A stretch of DNA of 60,171 bases, from the NCBI GenBank assembly GCA_027604685.1, contig JADHYX010000016.1, forward strand, positions 1,905-62,075, in the 5' to 3' direction. Positions 23,201-38,800 of the stretch are shown one piece after another. The DNA is from Lobulomyces angularis. Lineage: Eukaryota > Chytridiomycota > Chytridiomycetes > Lobulomycetales > Lobulomycetaceae. Positions within the stretch are counted from its first letter, which is position 1. The number at the start of each line of letters is the position of its first letter. Position numbers and translations under genes: made by a program. The notes below the pieces were generated by a model. The model was not told the origin of the DNA, did not search any database, and saw nothing but the letters and a program-made list of their open reading frames with translations.

Positions 23201-25474
23201 AGAAAAAAAAGGAAAACAGATTTCACAAGGAGTTAAGAGAAAATTAGGCGAAAAAAAACTGGATAAAGATGAAGAGAATTCCATTTTAGTCAGAACATAT
23301 CAGGTTCCATATATGGGTCCTTATCTGGAGTGTGCGAAAAAAAAAAATGCCGTCAAGTTTACTCCAACTCAAGGTACGTTATTTTTTTTTTTTTTTTTTT
23401 TTTCAAATTTTTTGCAGTTGAAGCTATCCATTCAGGTAGCTCACCTGGATTAACTATGATTGTGGGTCCTCCTGGTACTGGTAAAACAGACGTAGCTGTT
23501 CAAATCATCGCTAATATATACCATAACTTTCCTAGCCAACATACACTACTAATAACTCATAGCAACCAGGCTTTAAATCAGCTTTTTGAAAAAATTGCCG
23601 CTTTGGACATTGACCCTCGGCATCTATTAAGATTGGGACATGGTGAAGAGGAATTAGAAATTGAGGGAAGTGGTGCTTGGGGGAAGTATGGTAGAGTTAA
23701 CGCATTTTTAGAGAAAAGGATAGAGCTTTTAGCTGAAGTTGATAGATTGGCGGCCTCTTTAAATGTTGAAGGGGCTCATGGCAATAGCTGTGAAACTGCT
23801 GGTTACTTTTTTACTTATCACGTTGCAAGCAGATGGAACTCATATATTGAACATGCAAAGAGCACTGCAAAAAAAGAATATTTAGTTCAACATTTTCCAT
23901 TTTATCAATTTTTTTCAACCTCTCCAACACCGCACTTATTCACAGTTGAGAGTACATACCAGGATGCATTAGAAGTGGCAGAAGGATGTTTTAGACATAT
24001 CAAATTAATTTTTACAGAACTAGAAGAAATCCGAGCCTTTGAATTACTACGAAGTGGTCGAGATAGATCAAATTATCTTTTAGTGAAGGAAGCCAAAATT
24101 GTAGCGTTGACTTGCACCCACGCGGCATTAAAAAGGCGTGAGTTAGTTAGACTGGGTTTTAAATATGATAACGTTGTTATGGAAGAAAGTGCCCAGATAT
24201 TGGAAGTTGAAACGTTCATTCCGTTACTGCTTCAATCACCGGATACTAATTTTGGAGAAAGTTCTCAACCAAAATCTAGATTACAAAGAGTAGTTCTAAT
24301 CGGAGACCACCATCAACTGCCACCTGTAGTTCAAAATGGAGCATTCCAGCGCTATGGAAATATGGAACAAAGTTTGTTTACAAGATTTGTTAGGTTAGGA
24401 GTACCGACAATTCAATTAGATCGTCAAGGTAGAGCTAAAAGTTCACTTGCCGAAATATTTAGATGGAATTATAAAAATTTGGGCGATTTAGATATAGTTA
24501 AAGCAGAAGCTGGTACAGAATTTAGTTTCAGTAATCCAGGGTTTGCTTACGACTATCAAGTAATTGATGTACCGGACTACTTTAACACTGGTGAAACTGA
24601 GCCAATTCCACACTTTTATCAAAACCTTGGAGAAGCTGAATATGTTGTCGCTACATTTATGTATATGAGATTACTAGGGTAAAACTGTTATATTATCCTT
24701 TTTTTTTTTTAACTGATTATATAAACTAGTTATCCTGCCGAGAAAATTTCGATTTTAACAACTTATAATGGGCAAAAAGAATTAATTAAAGACATATTGC
24801 AAAAAAAATGTAGTTGGAATCCACTTTTTGGTAAACCACAAAAAGTTTCTACAGTAGACCGATTTCAAGGACAACAAAATGATTATATTTTACTTAGTTT
24901 GGTCAGAACTAAATCAGTTGGACACTTTAGAGACGTTAGAAGATTGATTGTTGCAATGTCTCGAAGCAGGTTAGGTCTTCTAGTTTTTTGTCGATTGAAG
25001 CTTTTTGGTAATTGCGTTGAGTTAAAACCTGCATTTGATGTTTTACTACAGCCGAGAGTAGAAGAAAATAAATTGCATCTAAAGATTGGGGAAAAGTTTG
25101 GTGATGTAATACCACTTCGGAATACTTTGTCAAAAGTGGAAGTAGGTGAAGGTGAATCCAAAAAAACCAAAAAAAAAGGAAAAAAATCCTCAACTGAAGT
25201 TGATGAAGAAAAAACTAGTACGGCTGATAATAAAAGTTTTAAAATTGAAGGAGTACAACATCTAATGCAATACGTCTATGATATGACACAAGAACAAATC
25301 GCTTGGTTAAGAAAGCAAAAAGAAGAAGCAGAACTATTAAAACGTAACGCAGAGGAAGCATTAGAAAATGAAAATGAAGACAAAAAAATTGAAGAAATGG
25401 AAAAAAATGATGCTTTTAAAAACTCTGGCGAAACTAATGATAATCAGTTTGTTACTGAAAAAATGGATGAATGA
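20256..25474 (+). CDS. AQR: Aquarius (AQR/IBP160, fission yeast Cwf11) intron-binding spliceosomal helicase
   Basis: Superfamily 1 RNA helicase of the intron-binding complex in the spliceosome. About 1,600 residues in about eight exons. The N-terminal half is the armadillo-like region ([37 protein letters not shown]-like helices). The beta-barrel/stalk part follows ([45 protein letters not shown]). The helicase core has motif [10 protein letters not shown], motif II region VVMEESAQ, motif [16 protein letters not shown], and [19 protein letters not shown] with VAMSRSR. The Walker B-like box reads EESAQ. The C-terminus is Lys/Glu-rich. In an intron-dense genome a full-length AQR is expected. 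Confidence 0.95.
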
Positions 25475-25901
25475 AAATTTATAAAATAAGATGTTTTTTT
25501 TTTTTTTTTTCTTTTCTTCCATCCTCTTCTTTCATATATGATATATATATATAATTTTTATTATCTTTCTATTTTTTTTTTTTTTCTTAACTTTTTTTTA
25601 AATAAAATTATATAATAAATATTTTAATTCTTTCATTTTTAAATTTTTTTTTTCTTTTTTTTTTATTTATTTAGAATCAAATTTATCTAATAATAAAAAA
25701 AAAAAAAAGTAAAAATTAAGGTTAAAAAAAAAAAAAAAGAAAAAAAAAATCCAAAAAAATTTAAAAAAAAAAGTTCAACAAAATCCACTAAAAATATTAT
25801 AAAGAAAAAAGCTAGAAAAATAATTTTTTTTCGTGGAATGCTTGTTTACCACCCTATATTTTTTTAATGGAAAAAAGTTTTTTAACTACTAGAAAGTATA
25901 G
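25475..25901. other. Convergent 3' intergenic, low-complexity A/T
   Basis: Between the AQR and ataxin-2 stop codons. Nearly pure A/T with long homopolymers and a short (AT)n run around 25540. Holds both 3' UTRs; no gene seen. Confidence 0.6.
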
Positions 25902-28735
25902 TTATTTACCACTTTGAGGTCGATTCAAGGGTTCTTGATATATTCCTTGGGGATATTGAGGGAAAGGAGGAAACTGATTTCCTCTCTGCTGCATTGGAAT
26001 CGGCTTTACAAATAATTTAGATGCAAAATTTTAAAGGAATTACCCTAAATCCATAAGCTGCAGCCATTGGTATATACGGTCCATAAGGGACAGGGTTTCC
26101 ATATTCGTCAAACGCAAACTGACCATCCTGATATGGCAGCATAGCGGGGTGAATCTGCTGAGGTTGCGGGAAAGAATTTTGGGGATACACTGGAGGATGC
26201 TGTTGTACATAACTAACATTTTGTCCAAAAGGCCAAGTATGCTCTAAAAAACTTTAAAATTTTTGACTGATTAATTAGAAAAATTTACGCGTTTGACTAG
26301 GAGGTGAATTAGGTGTTTGTTGATAGCCTAGCTGGTATACGGTATTAATAGAAAGTGGTGTTTTATCCAACTGTTTTGTCCCAAAAAATGGATTCTATAA
26401 ATAAATTCATAAATGGTAATAATAATTCAAATTTTGTACCTTTTCAACGGCAGGGGAACCAGAAGTCTAAAATTATAAAAAAATTTAATAAATAATAGAA
26501 ACTAAGGTTATTGTAATAGATTACAGGAACAAAGGCAGTAGCATTTGGGTTTGGCTTAAATACAAAAGCTTTTGGATTAAATCGAAAGCTAGAAGAACTG
26601 GATTTATTAGAAACTGACTTATCTTGTCCATCCTGCTGGTTGACGTTTTTAGTTATACTTGGGATATTCTTAGATGCGGCAGAAGCATTTGAAGTGGCGG
26701 CCGTTGTAACTAAATAGTTGTAAGTTGAAGTGTGCAAATTTTATTACCTGGTACAGTTTTCGTTACTTTGTCGCCATTGTTGGTATTATTTTTGACAGGA
26801 ACATTTGTAGATATTTTAGGTGTGTTCTCATTGCCATTTAAACTTCCACTACTGGTAGTTGCAGCTTTATTTTTTGAAAATATTTCTTGCAAATCTTCAG
26901 GAATAGGGGTTTTTAATTTGAATGTTTGCGAAAAGCTTTTCAAATCAGAAATAACATCTACAATTTCTTTTTTTTTTTCTTTTTCTCTGCGATTTAGGAC
27001 CGACATCCTTTCCTCTTGAGCAAATTTTGAAAATGCTTTACTAACTGGTTCGACTGCACCTAAAGGTTGCACAGGCGAGGTATCTGTTTGGTTTGCAGGC
27101 ACCCTTTGATCCAAGATACCTTTAAAAGCTTTTGTAGGTGATTTACTTCCAGTACCAGCTGGGGTAACCTTTTGAGTCTGATGGGGTTGTTGCTGAGCAT
27201 TTTCTTTCTTTTCCAATGTTGATGCTTTATTTCTAGGCAATGACGCAGATGTAGTAGCAGGGATGGGTTGTGATTTTTCTGCAGCATTCGAAGATTTCTA
27301 TTATGAAAATAAAAAAGATATGAAAAGCTTATTGTTACCTTGGAAGTCACTGTCTTAAAAGGTGCTTCTTTTTTGTTTGCTACCACGGGTTGTTCTACTT
27401 TCTAAAGTAGCAAATAAAAAAAAATTAAAATTTTACGCAGCAGGAAATAAAATACTTTGGGTTGAGATGTTGCAATTGGTTTTCCCCAAGCAGGTTTTAG
27501 CGGTGGTGCATTTTTGTCAGATACACCGTCCGCCCAAGAAGAGGATCCGTCAAATGCTACCGAAGTAGGTCTCTCTTTTTGATTAGATTTTTGGGAATTA
27601 CTGCTACCTCCATGAGATGCAGAATGGGCCAAGAGATGGGGCTGCGGAGGGGAGATTTTATTCTGATTCATAGTTGATCCTTTAGAAGATGCTTTTTGAG
27701 CTCCTGGTGGTACATATTTTCCAGGCGTTCCACTTCTTAAAACTGAACTATACTTGTCCTCTTCATCACCACCAGAATCATCAACGTTTTGGCCACGCTC
27801 TTCAGCCAAATGTATATTTTTTGTGGAAGTCTAAAAAAAAAGCAAAGAATTTAAAAATTTTTACATTAAAATATTTTGTAATGCACCCTATTAATTTCCC
27901 CCGCTACCCTAATTGCTTCCATTTCTTTGCGTTTAAAATCAGGGCCAGATTTATCCAAAACCGTAGTATACAAGTTTTCATCAAAATCTGTACTAACACC
28001 AAATAATTTTTGATTGGCAGCAAATTGATCCCAGTGTTCGTCAGGGTTGGCGTTTTCCAAAGATTCTAATTCACCTTCAGCACTAGCAGGTTCCCATTTT
28101 TCTAATTTTCGTTCTCTTACTTCACCTGTGTTGCCACTGATGACAGCGTCAGTTTTGAAATCTACTAATGTAAAAATTTTTTTTTTTTTCTTTTTTCACC
28201 TTCTTCTGCACAAGCGCTAAGATCTATGTCTATTGCAGATAAACCGCACACATCTCTACCTAAAATAATTAAAGATGGAATAACAGCACCATCTACTTTT
28301 CCGTTCACTAGCAAATGGGCCATTTTTAGGCAAACACCTAAATTGTCAGAAGTTATCGCAGTATGAAACAAGCCTTCATAAATATTTCCATTTTTTACGT
28401 GAACGGTAACTTTGGTACCCTAACACATTATAGTAAAATCTTTAAAAGTTTTTGAAAAAAAGATAAGGTACCACTAAATTTAAAAGAACAAAGTTAACTT
28501 TGGCTAAAGCTTCTGCAGAGTCAATACTAAAATTGCTTTGAGCATGAGGAGAAGCACATGTAGTGGAAGAATTGTTGAATTTAGAAGAGTTTTGCTGATA
28601 TTTTGATCTGTGGGGAATGTATTTGTTAGATCTATTAGTAGGACTACTTCTTTGAAATTGATTTGAATTTAAATTGCTTCCGTTTGCATTAGTTACTGAA
28701 GCAGAATTGCCAATAGAATCTCTTCTGGGATTCAT
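25902..28735 (-). CDS. PBP1: Ataxin-2/Pbp1 homolog (Lsm, LsmAD, PAM2)
   Basis: RNA-binding stress-granule and poly(A)-binding-protein partner. After a Ser/Asn-rich start (MNPRRDSIGNSAS) comes an Lsm-type domain (GTKVTVHVKNGNIYEGLFHTA ... LGVCLKMAHLL). The LsmAD domain follows (FGVSTDFDENLYTTVLDKSG, EINR...AEERG). Then a disordered Ser/Pro/Lys-rich region and a PAM2 motif (FNPKAFVFKPN, about 26530-26590) that should bind the PABP MLLE domain. The C-terminus is Gln/Pro/Gly-rich, ending NRPQSGK. The start was set at the ATG at 28735; the apparent upstream extension begins with TTG and is not supported. About 800 residues in about nine exons. Confidence 0.92.
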
Positions 28736-29975
28736 TTTTTGATAGACTTTCAAAATTTCGTTTTCTTTTCAGGGTTTTTGGGACGCAATTTCACCTCATT
28801 GAGGTTTTTTGTGTGACACTGAAGGCAAGCCTGCTTTTTACTTCAATTTCTCTATTTGTCTTTCAATTAATCTTATTTATTCTATCTGCATGATGTAGAT
28901 TTTATAGTGCCTTTGCTTACTTTTTGAACAAAAGGCTAATCACTTAAGCGACAAAATTGAATAAGAACCTGAAGAAAAAGGAAGGCTAAAGCAAACTTTG
29001 TTTTGAGTGTAAAATAGTTGATTCTTGATGAATGATACATCAAGTCGCAAATCGAGGTACGCTTAACCAGTGTAGTAGAGGAAACAAAAAGGTAAAAAAG
29101 GAACGGAAAAAGAACACAGTTCACAAGTTGTTGATTCATAAGGTTGAATTTTTTTGTTAAAATTTTACCAAAGAGTTATAAATTTAGCTAAAAGAATAAA
29201 TTATAGAACTAATCAAAGTTAAGCTCATGATGTTAACAAATATATAACTTCTAGAAATTTCTCAAAAAATGATCATTTTACTAAATAACTGTAAAGGGTA
29301 GTCTAAATCACTTTCATATCCCCATTTTTTTTAAATTTATTAAATTTAACCTATGCAAATTACCTCCAAATGCAACTCCAACTTACAAACAACATTTTGC
29401 CATATAGAAGGAGTCCTGCTTTATAATTTTTTGTTTTTATTTGTTGAAGACCTTCATTTGGTGGATCGACCAATGATTTCCTTCTATTAAAATTTTAAAC
29501 TCCATGATTACAGAATGCAGAAGTTGGTGGTGGAGAATACCTAAAATCAACTGACGTTATAACAGAACCTTCACTTTTAACTTTACTATTTCTATCTGTT
29601 GGGTGAATAAATAAGAATATAACTAAAAGGAAAATTATACGGCATGTAGAACCTACTACATCAGTACCGTAGCATGCAAAAAACGTGCTGGTGATAATTA
29701 CTCTGCAGAATTAATAAGGATGGGTAATTAGAGTGTAATTTTCCTGTAATTACAGCTAATTTTACTGCTTCACAGTTACCTAAAAGGTATTGTCACCAAA
29801 AGCCACAACTTTTCGGAACTGGAGGCTTCCGGTGGAGAACTTACTTTTTAAAGTTCAATTTTTATTTTTAAGCCATCAAGTCAAAAAATTCAAATCTAGT
29901 GTTGATTTTCACTTTTAAATTCAAACTGAATTAGAATTGCTACTTCAAATCTTTTTTTATTTCTGCTATTAGTTT
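28736..29975. other. Divergent intergenic region upstream of ataxin-2 and an unknown gene
   Basis: About 1.2 kb with mixed composition and no supported exon on either strand. It contains a heat-shock-element core with an adjacent TATA-like run, listed separately. Confidence 0.5.
29241..29261 (-). promoter_or_regulatory. Second perfect three-unit heat-shock element with TATA-like run
   Basis: 29249-29261 reads TTCTAGAAATTTC on the plus strand; on the minus strand it is the same 13-mer (GAAATTTCTAGAA) found before the triple-CAP gene, again followed by a TATA-like run (rc of 29241-29246). It lies about 510 bases before the ataxin-2 ATG and 715 before the unknown plus-strand gene. Functional role is inference. 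Confidence 0.45.
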
Positions 29976-30939
29976 ATGTCAGCTGGATATCCTTCTATTC
30001 CACACCGCAACGAATCTTCCCTCAGTTCTTCTCTACCAAAACTTGAAATGAACTATTCAAATTCTTCTCAAATTTCTCCTGCAGCATTATCTCCATCTGC
30101 AATTGCTTATCGTCAAGAGCAACTAAGAATTGCTGCTCAAGCCGCTGAAATGAATCCTGAATTAACTGGAGCAAGACCTGCTTTTTTAATGTCAAAGGAG
30201 CAAAAAGATAGATTAATGTCAAGCTTAATTCCTCTACTTTTTTTTGGTAAAAAGTTTGTGCATTTGTACCTTAATTTTTTTTTGCAATAAAAAAATAAAG
30301 ATGGTAGGGTATATTTCGCTACCGTTGGACAGATTTCAGCAGTCAGAGAGAGGGATAGAGGTGTAATATTAGCTCACCGAATTAATTTACAGAACAAAAG
30401 TAATGAACCACCTGTTTTATGTTTACCCTCGAACATTACTTTCAGCGAATTTGTACAGAAATGGGCACCAAATTTTGCTGTATTATATGGCGATCCTCAG
30501 CAGCTTTCAGCTGAAGAAATGAATAAACGAGGAATAAAATCTAATCAAAGGCAACAAACTGGTGTCGGTAACTTAAAATTTTCAAAGGTTGCTGTCAACC
30601 CTGATAGAGTTGTTGGTATTTACTCTGAAGAAAATTGGTCCACCTGCATTGAAGTTGCTGGCCCCAATTATGAAAGTCTCAAAAGCAGGTTTTAAAAAGC
30701 ATTACGTTATTATTGATTTCAAAACATTTTTTTTTTTAATTATTAGTTCGGGTGGTTTTTTTTCAAAAGGTGACAACACAGGAGCTTCAAACATGCTGGC
30801 ATCGTGTACTCCTACAACAAACCTAAAAATTGCAACTCAAATTGGTGATGCGTTAAGAAAATTGCGGCCTGAGTGTTTTGAAGAGATCGTTAACATTATT
30901 GGAGATAGAGATGTAGGGTTTGGGAAAAGACTGATTTAA
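29976..30939 (+). CDS. Protein of unknown function
   Basis: Three exons join in frame: an N-terminal Ser/Pro-rich exon (MSAGYPSIPHRNESSLSSS ... QEQLRIAAQAAEMNPEL), a middle exon (DGRVYFATVGQISAVRERDRGVILAHRI ... VNPDRVVGIYSEENWSTCIEV) and a last exon (SSGGFFSKGD ... NLKIATQIGDALRKLRPECFEEIVNIIGDRDVG). The middle part looks like a folded, beta-rich domain and the end like a short helical bundle. I do not recognise the family. About 280 residues, no signal peptide or membrane segment. The ATG at 29976 is the first in-frame Met. Confidence refers to this being a real gene. Confidence 0.75.
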
Positions 30940-31272
30940 AAATTTTTGGTGATTTGTTTAGTGCATTTATTTTTATCATTTTTGGGTTTTAGTACATTCT
31001 TTAATCTAATTATTTATTTAATTATAGAGTATTACAGTTTTTAAAAATTTTCTTATTAATTTCTTGATATTACAGTAATTCTCTACTAAATTGCATTGAA
31101 CTAGAGATATCAGAATATTTTAAACTTTTTTGGCAAATTAACTGTAACCTGCCTATTAATATTCTATAGTATTAGTACAGTGGTAGTTCATAACCCAGTT
31201 TATTTAATGTAATGTACTTTTAACTTCAACGAAAAAAAATTTTTTTTAACACTTCAATACACGATAACCACT
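30940..31272. other. Intergenic between unknown gene and RIX7
   Basis: AT-rich tandem-orientation spacer. No feature recognised. Confidence 0.5.
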
Positions 31273-34361
<3,089 letters not shown>

Positions 34362-34772
34362 CAAAAAAATTAGTATTTTTATATGTATTTAATTCATTTG
34401 CGTTCATTTTTCAATTTTATTAGTTAAAAATTTTATATTAGAGCTATTTAATACCATCAACCAAAAAAATTTTAATCTTTTCACAAGAAATCCATTTTTT
34501 TTTTCGGAAAATTAAAAAAAATTTTTGAAGCTATCTTTTTCAACAGTAAGCTATTAAAGTTCTTTTACAAGAAATTGCATTCATGAAAAAAAAAAAAATA
34601 ATAAATAAAAAATATGAAGTAAAAAAAATTTTTTTTTCTTTATTTTTTTTTAATGGAAAAAGAAAATAAATACTTCATTTTTGTTTTCTTTTTCAAAGTA
34701 CAAAAAAAAAAAAAAAAAAAAATTCAAAAAAAAATTAATTTAATAAAAAACTATATTTCTTAAACAAAAAAA

Positions 34773-35194
34773 ATGGAAAAAGAAAAAAAAAGGAAAAAAA
34801 TAACGACAGAACAAGATAAAAGCCCATCACGACAAGTAATTCAACACCATATTCCCCCACTGCAATTAGATACACTTCCTCTCTCCAGCATTGTAAGTAA
34901 AAACAAAAGAAAAAAAAATTTTTTTTTTTTGATATTGTTTTCAATCTTGAAACAACTAAATTTTATTTTAACTGTTTAAATTGGTAGATTAAATTAGAAA
35001 ATCAATACAGATCACACCTAGAAAATTCAAATCAGCAAAATTTGAATAAAGATTTAAATAGAAAGGAGGTGTTAGAAAAAGTACAGCAGCAATTTTCTAA
35101 TCAAAATATTGACGAAAAAGAATCTGTTGCCTTTTTTATCTACAGCTTAAAAAATAAAGATAAAGTTTTGAAATTACAAAAAGAATTTTTTTAA
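34773..35194 (+). CDS. SAP30: SAP30-like Sin3-binding subunit of a histone deacetylase complex
   Basis: Two exons of a small basic protein of about 110 residues. The N-terminus is lysine-rich (MEKEKKRKKITTEQD). Then comes the SAP30 Sin3-interaction domain: LQLDTLPLSSIIKLENQYRSHL, followed by KEVLEKVQQQFSNQNIDEKESVAFFIYSLKNKDKVLKLQ. The NIDEKESVAFFIYSLKN block matches the NEKETLAYFIY region of animal SAP30. The zinc-binding N-terminal domain of animal SAP30 is absent, as is common in fungi. Donor is GTAAGT at about 34892; acceptor TTGGTAG at about 34987. Confidence 0.82.
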
Positions 35195-35898
35195 AAAAAC
35201 AAAAGTATATATTTATTAAAATAAAATAAAAATAACCCAAAGTATAATAATATATTTAAAAAATGTTCCATTTTTTTTTTTTTTATTTTTTTTTACCAAT
35301 TTTTTTTATTAGAATCTAGTTTTTTTTTTTTAAAAAAAAAAAAATGGTTTCAATTTAATTTTTCTTCCTATTAGTAAGTAATTAATTCCTGAATGATAAA
35401 ATTCCCAAAAAATAAAAAAAATAAATAAAACATAGAGCATTCCGGAAGTGATTCACTTTCTTTAGTTTTATTTGAAAATTCTAAGCAAAATCAAATTTAA
35501 CTAATAATTTTCGTAACAACAGTAATCAAGATAAAAAATGTTACCATCATAAGATTCAACATTTTTAGAAAACTTTTCCGCTTTAAGTACAAAGTTGGTG
35601 TATTTTGAACTTTCTAGCCTTTTGTTGCTGACGAAAGAAAAGATTAATGTAAATCAGAATAGACTTTGCTCATCCCATCTATATCAACAAATTTTTTGTT
35701 TTTAATTTTGTATAAAAAAAACGTTTACAGGACTATTTTTTTTTCAATAAAAGGGAATTTTTTTTTTAACCATTTTAATTCATGAATTGAAGCACTACTT
35801 ATTTCGCATAAATACAATCATCTAATTTAAATCCTTGCAACAAAATAGACTTGAATAAACAATAAAATTTATTTTCTTCAAATTCATATTAATTTATT
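35195..35898. other. Intergenic between SAP30 and IBTK-like gene
   Basis: About 700 bases of AT-rich sequence with homopolymer runs. No open frame or RNA gene recognised. Confidence 0.5.
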
Positions 35899-38800
35899 AT
35901 GTCGAAAGCTTTTACGACCTCTCCAAACTCCACCAATTTCAATGCAACTTCTGCTAATATGTCATTGTTCAATTCTGTAAGGAAAAATGATATTTCAAAC
36001 ATTAAGGCAATACTTGCGAAGCACAGTCAAAAAATTAATCTAAATGAGAGAAACGAAGATGGTTTATCTCTACTTCATCTTGCCATTAATCAAAATAATT
36101 TCGATATTGTTGAATTACTAATTAGTTATCCAAAACTTAATATTAATATAACAAATCTTGAAAGCGGCTGGACTCCGTTGCATTTATCATTATACAATGG
36201 CCAACTCAAATTAAGCTTAAAAATTTTAAATTTTCGAAAAGACTGCGATTTGTACATTCGAGACAATGAAGGGATAACTTGTTTGGAGTTGCTTAATGTA
36301 TATTTTATAATAAAAAATGATACCAGTTTTTAAAAATATTCTCATTATAGTCAACAATATTATCACTTAAAAATGTTCAACCTTTTAAAAAAAAAAGGAG
36401 AACGGAGGATGACTCTGATGAAGAAGGTGACTCAGAGGAAGGTGAAGTGGAGAATAATCATTATTCTGTCTTTGCTTGGGGCAATAACTCAAACTACATT
36501 TTAGGCTTTGATAATGCAGATGACAGAAGTTTTCCGGAAATGGTCACTTATAAAGATTTAAATGTTTCCAACTTTTCCCTTAAAAACTTAGAGTTATTTC
36601 AACCAAAAATTAAGGATATTCAGATGTCTAAGTATCACACTGTATGCTTTACGACCGATTCAGTTTTTACCCATGGTTTTGGTCGCGCAGGGAGATTAGG
36701 ATTAGGAAATCAAGAAACTTCTTTTAAACCAAAGATGATTGAAAAAGATTTCTTCAAGCTGCAGGTTGTAATGGTGGCATTGGGGCCAGATCATACAATT
36801 GTAGTGGATGCAAACGGAACTGCATATACCTGGTAAAACAGTTCTAATTTTACATATTTTTTTTTTATATTTTTAGGGGAACGAATAGATTTGGTCAACT
36901 GGGTTATGTAACTGATTGTGGTTTAGATTGTCAGTTAACTCCTAGGGAGGTTGGCGGATCTCTGAAAAAAGTGAAAATTAAATTAGCCGCTGCTTCCAAA
37001 TTCCATTCTGTTGTAGTTTCCAGCACTGGACAAATTTACAGCTGGGGCACTAATAATGGACAATTGGGTTTAGATTATTCCGCTGAAGTTGTTCAGATTT
37101 ACCCCAAAAAAGTCACGTCGTTTACACATATTGAAATTTTGCATATTGCTGCTACAAACACTTCAACTGCTGTATTAGTTGATAATCGTTGCGGCGAAAT
37201 TTTTGTCTTTTCAAATTTCGAAACCAAAAAAGTTTCATTTCCTTGGAATTCGCCTTTAAAAAATTTAAAACATAATCACAAGCCAGTGCGTTTCAACGAA
37301 AAGAGCAATTTAATCAAGTTAGTATCAGGAGTTCAGCACTATGCGGTTTTAACATCTACCGGTGAAGTTTATATGTGGTCTCCAAGTAAAGATAATCATA
37401 CCGTGTTTAATATGGAACCGCAAAAAGTTTGGTCATTACGCAAATCGGTAGTAACTTCAATTCAATATGGTTCACCTAACATTTGCTTCTTGTTAGTTTC
37501 TTGCTTGTAGTGATATTTCCATAGCTATTGACAACAGTTTATTGGTTTCGACCATTAGTGGGCATGTTTTCTATGGAGTAAAGTAAGGCTTCCATTTTTT
37601 ATAAATTGGTTTTTATTTGGTAAATTATAACAGAAGGGCTAATGTTAAACTCTCAAAATATGAGAAAAATACCGAGGTTTACTACAAATTCACTAAATTG
37701 CCTTATCTACAAAATATCAAAAAAATTTGTTCAAGTCCTAGTGGTGGATTTGCAGCTATTAGGGAGGATACTCGACCAAAATATTTGTTTTCTAAATTTC
37801 AAAGTCTTAAGCAAGAATTGGAAGCTTGTTACCTGTTGAAAAAAGAGGAAGCCAGAGTGTTTAATTTTGCCAGTGGTACTCCTTGCTTTGATGTTTTATT
37901 TGAAACTAAGAAAAGTAAGTTTGGTGCTGATCGTGTAATACTGGCTGCCCACAGTAATTATTTTTATGATCTATTTTTAAACAATAGAGATTTTACTGTG
38001 GGGGAGGAAATATTATTGCCGGATAATTTAAAATTGAAATGTTTGAAACAAAAATCTCACACCTTGTATCATATCACCATTCCAGAGTCCATATCTGAAG
38101 ACTTTCCATTTGTTTTGGATATCATATACGGGGTTAAAGTTGATGTAAATTCAATCGGCTTATCGTCAAGATTAGGCTTTAAAAAGTTATTAATACACTT
38201 CAATGTGCAGCAAATTCAATCGCTACTTGCAAGCACTGTATTGTTCCCCTCTAATTACTTTCAAGTGTTATTGGCAGACAAAAAGTTCACTAGATTAGCT
38301 GACGTTAAAATCAAGTTAAGTGATGGGTATGTGGTTGCTCACCAGGTTTTACTTGCAGCAAGATGTGATTTTTTTAAATGTATGTTCATTGGCGATAAAT
38401 GGAGATTGACGCGAGACGACGCTATGGATCTTGTAGAAATCAACTTGACTCATGTTAAGACTGAAGTGTTTGAAATTGTGCTAAAATTTTTATATAATGA
38501 TGGAGATGTAGAACTTTTTGATGATGTAAAGAAGAATTTTTTTATAGAGTTCATAAGCTTCGTAGTTGAAGTTTTGGCAATAGCGGATGAATTAATGGTT
38601 AAAAAAAACCTCTCTTTTTTTTTTTTACTTTTTAATTTTTTTTAGTTGGGTAAATTAAAGGAAATTTGTGGAAAAATTTTAGTTTCGTGCTTGGAATTAA
38701 GTAATGTGTTACAAATACTGGAAATTAGTGAAAATTATTCTCTTGCACCATTGAAAAGTTCGGTATTGGAGTTTATTTGTCAAAATTTGGAAACACTGAT

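Noticed and set aside
28736..28753. N-terminal extension MKVYQK of ataxin-2
   Set aside because: It would require TTG as start; the first ATG at 28735 is the sensible choice.
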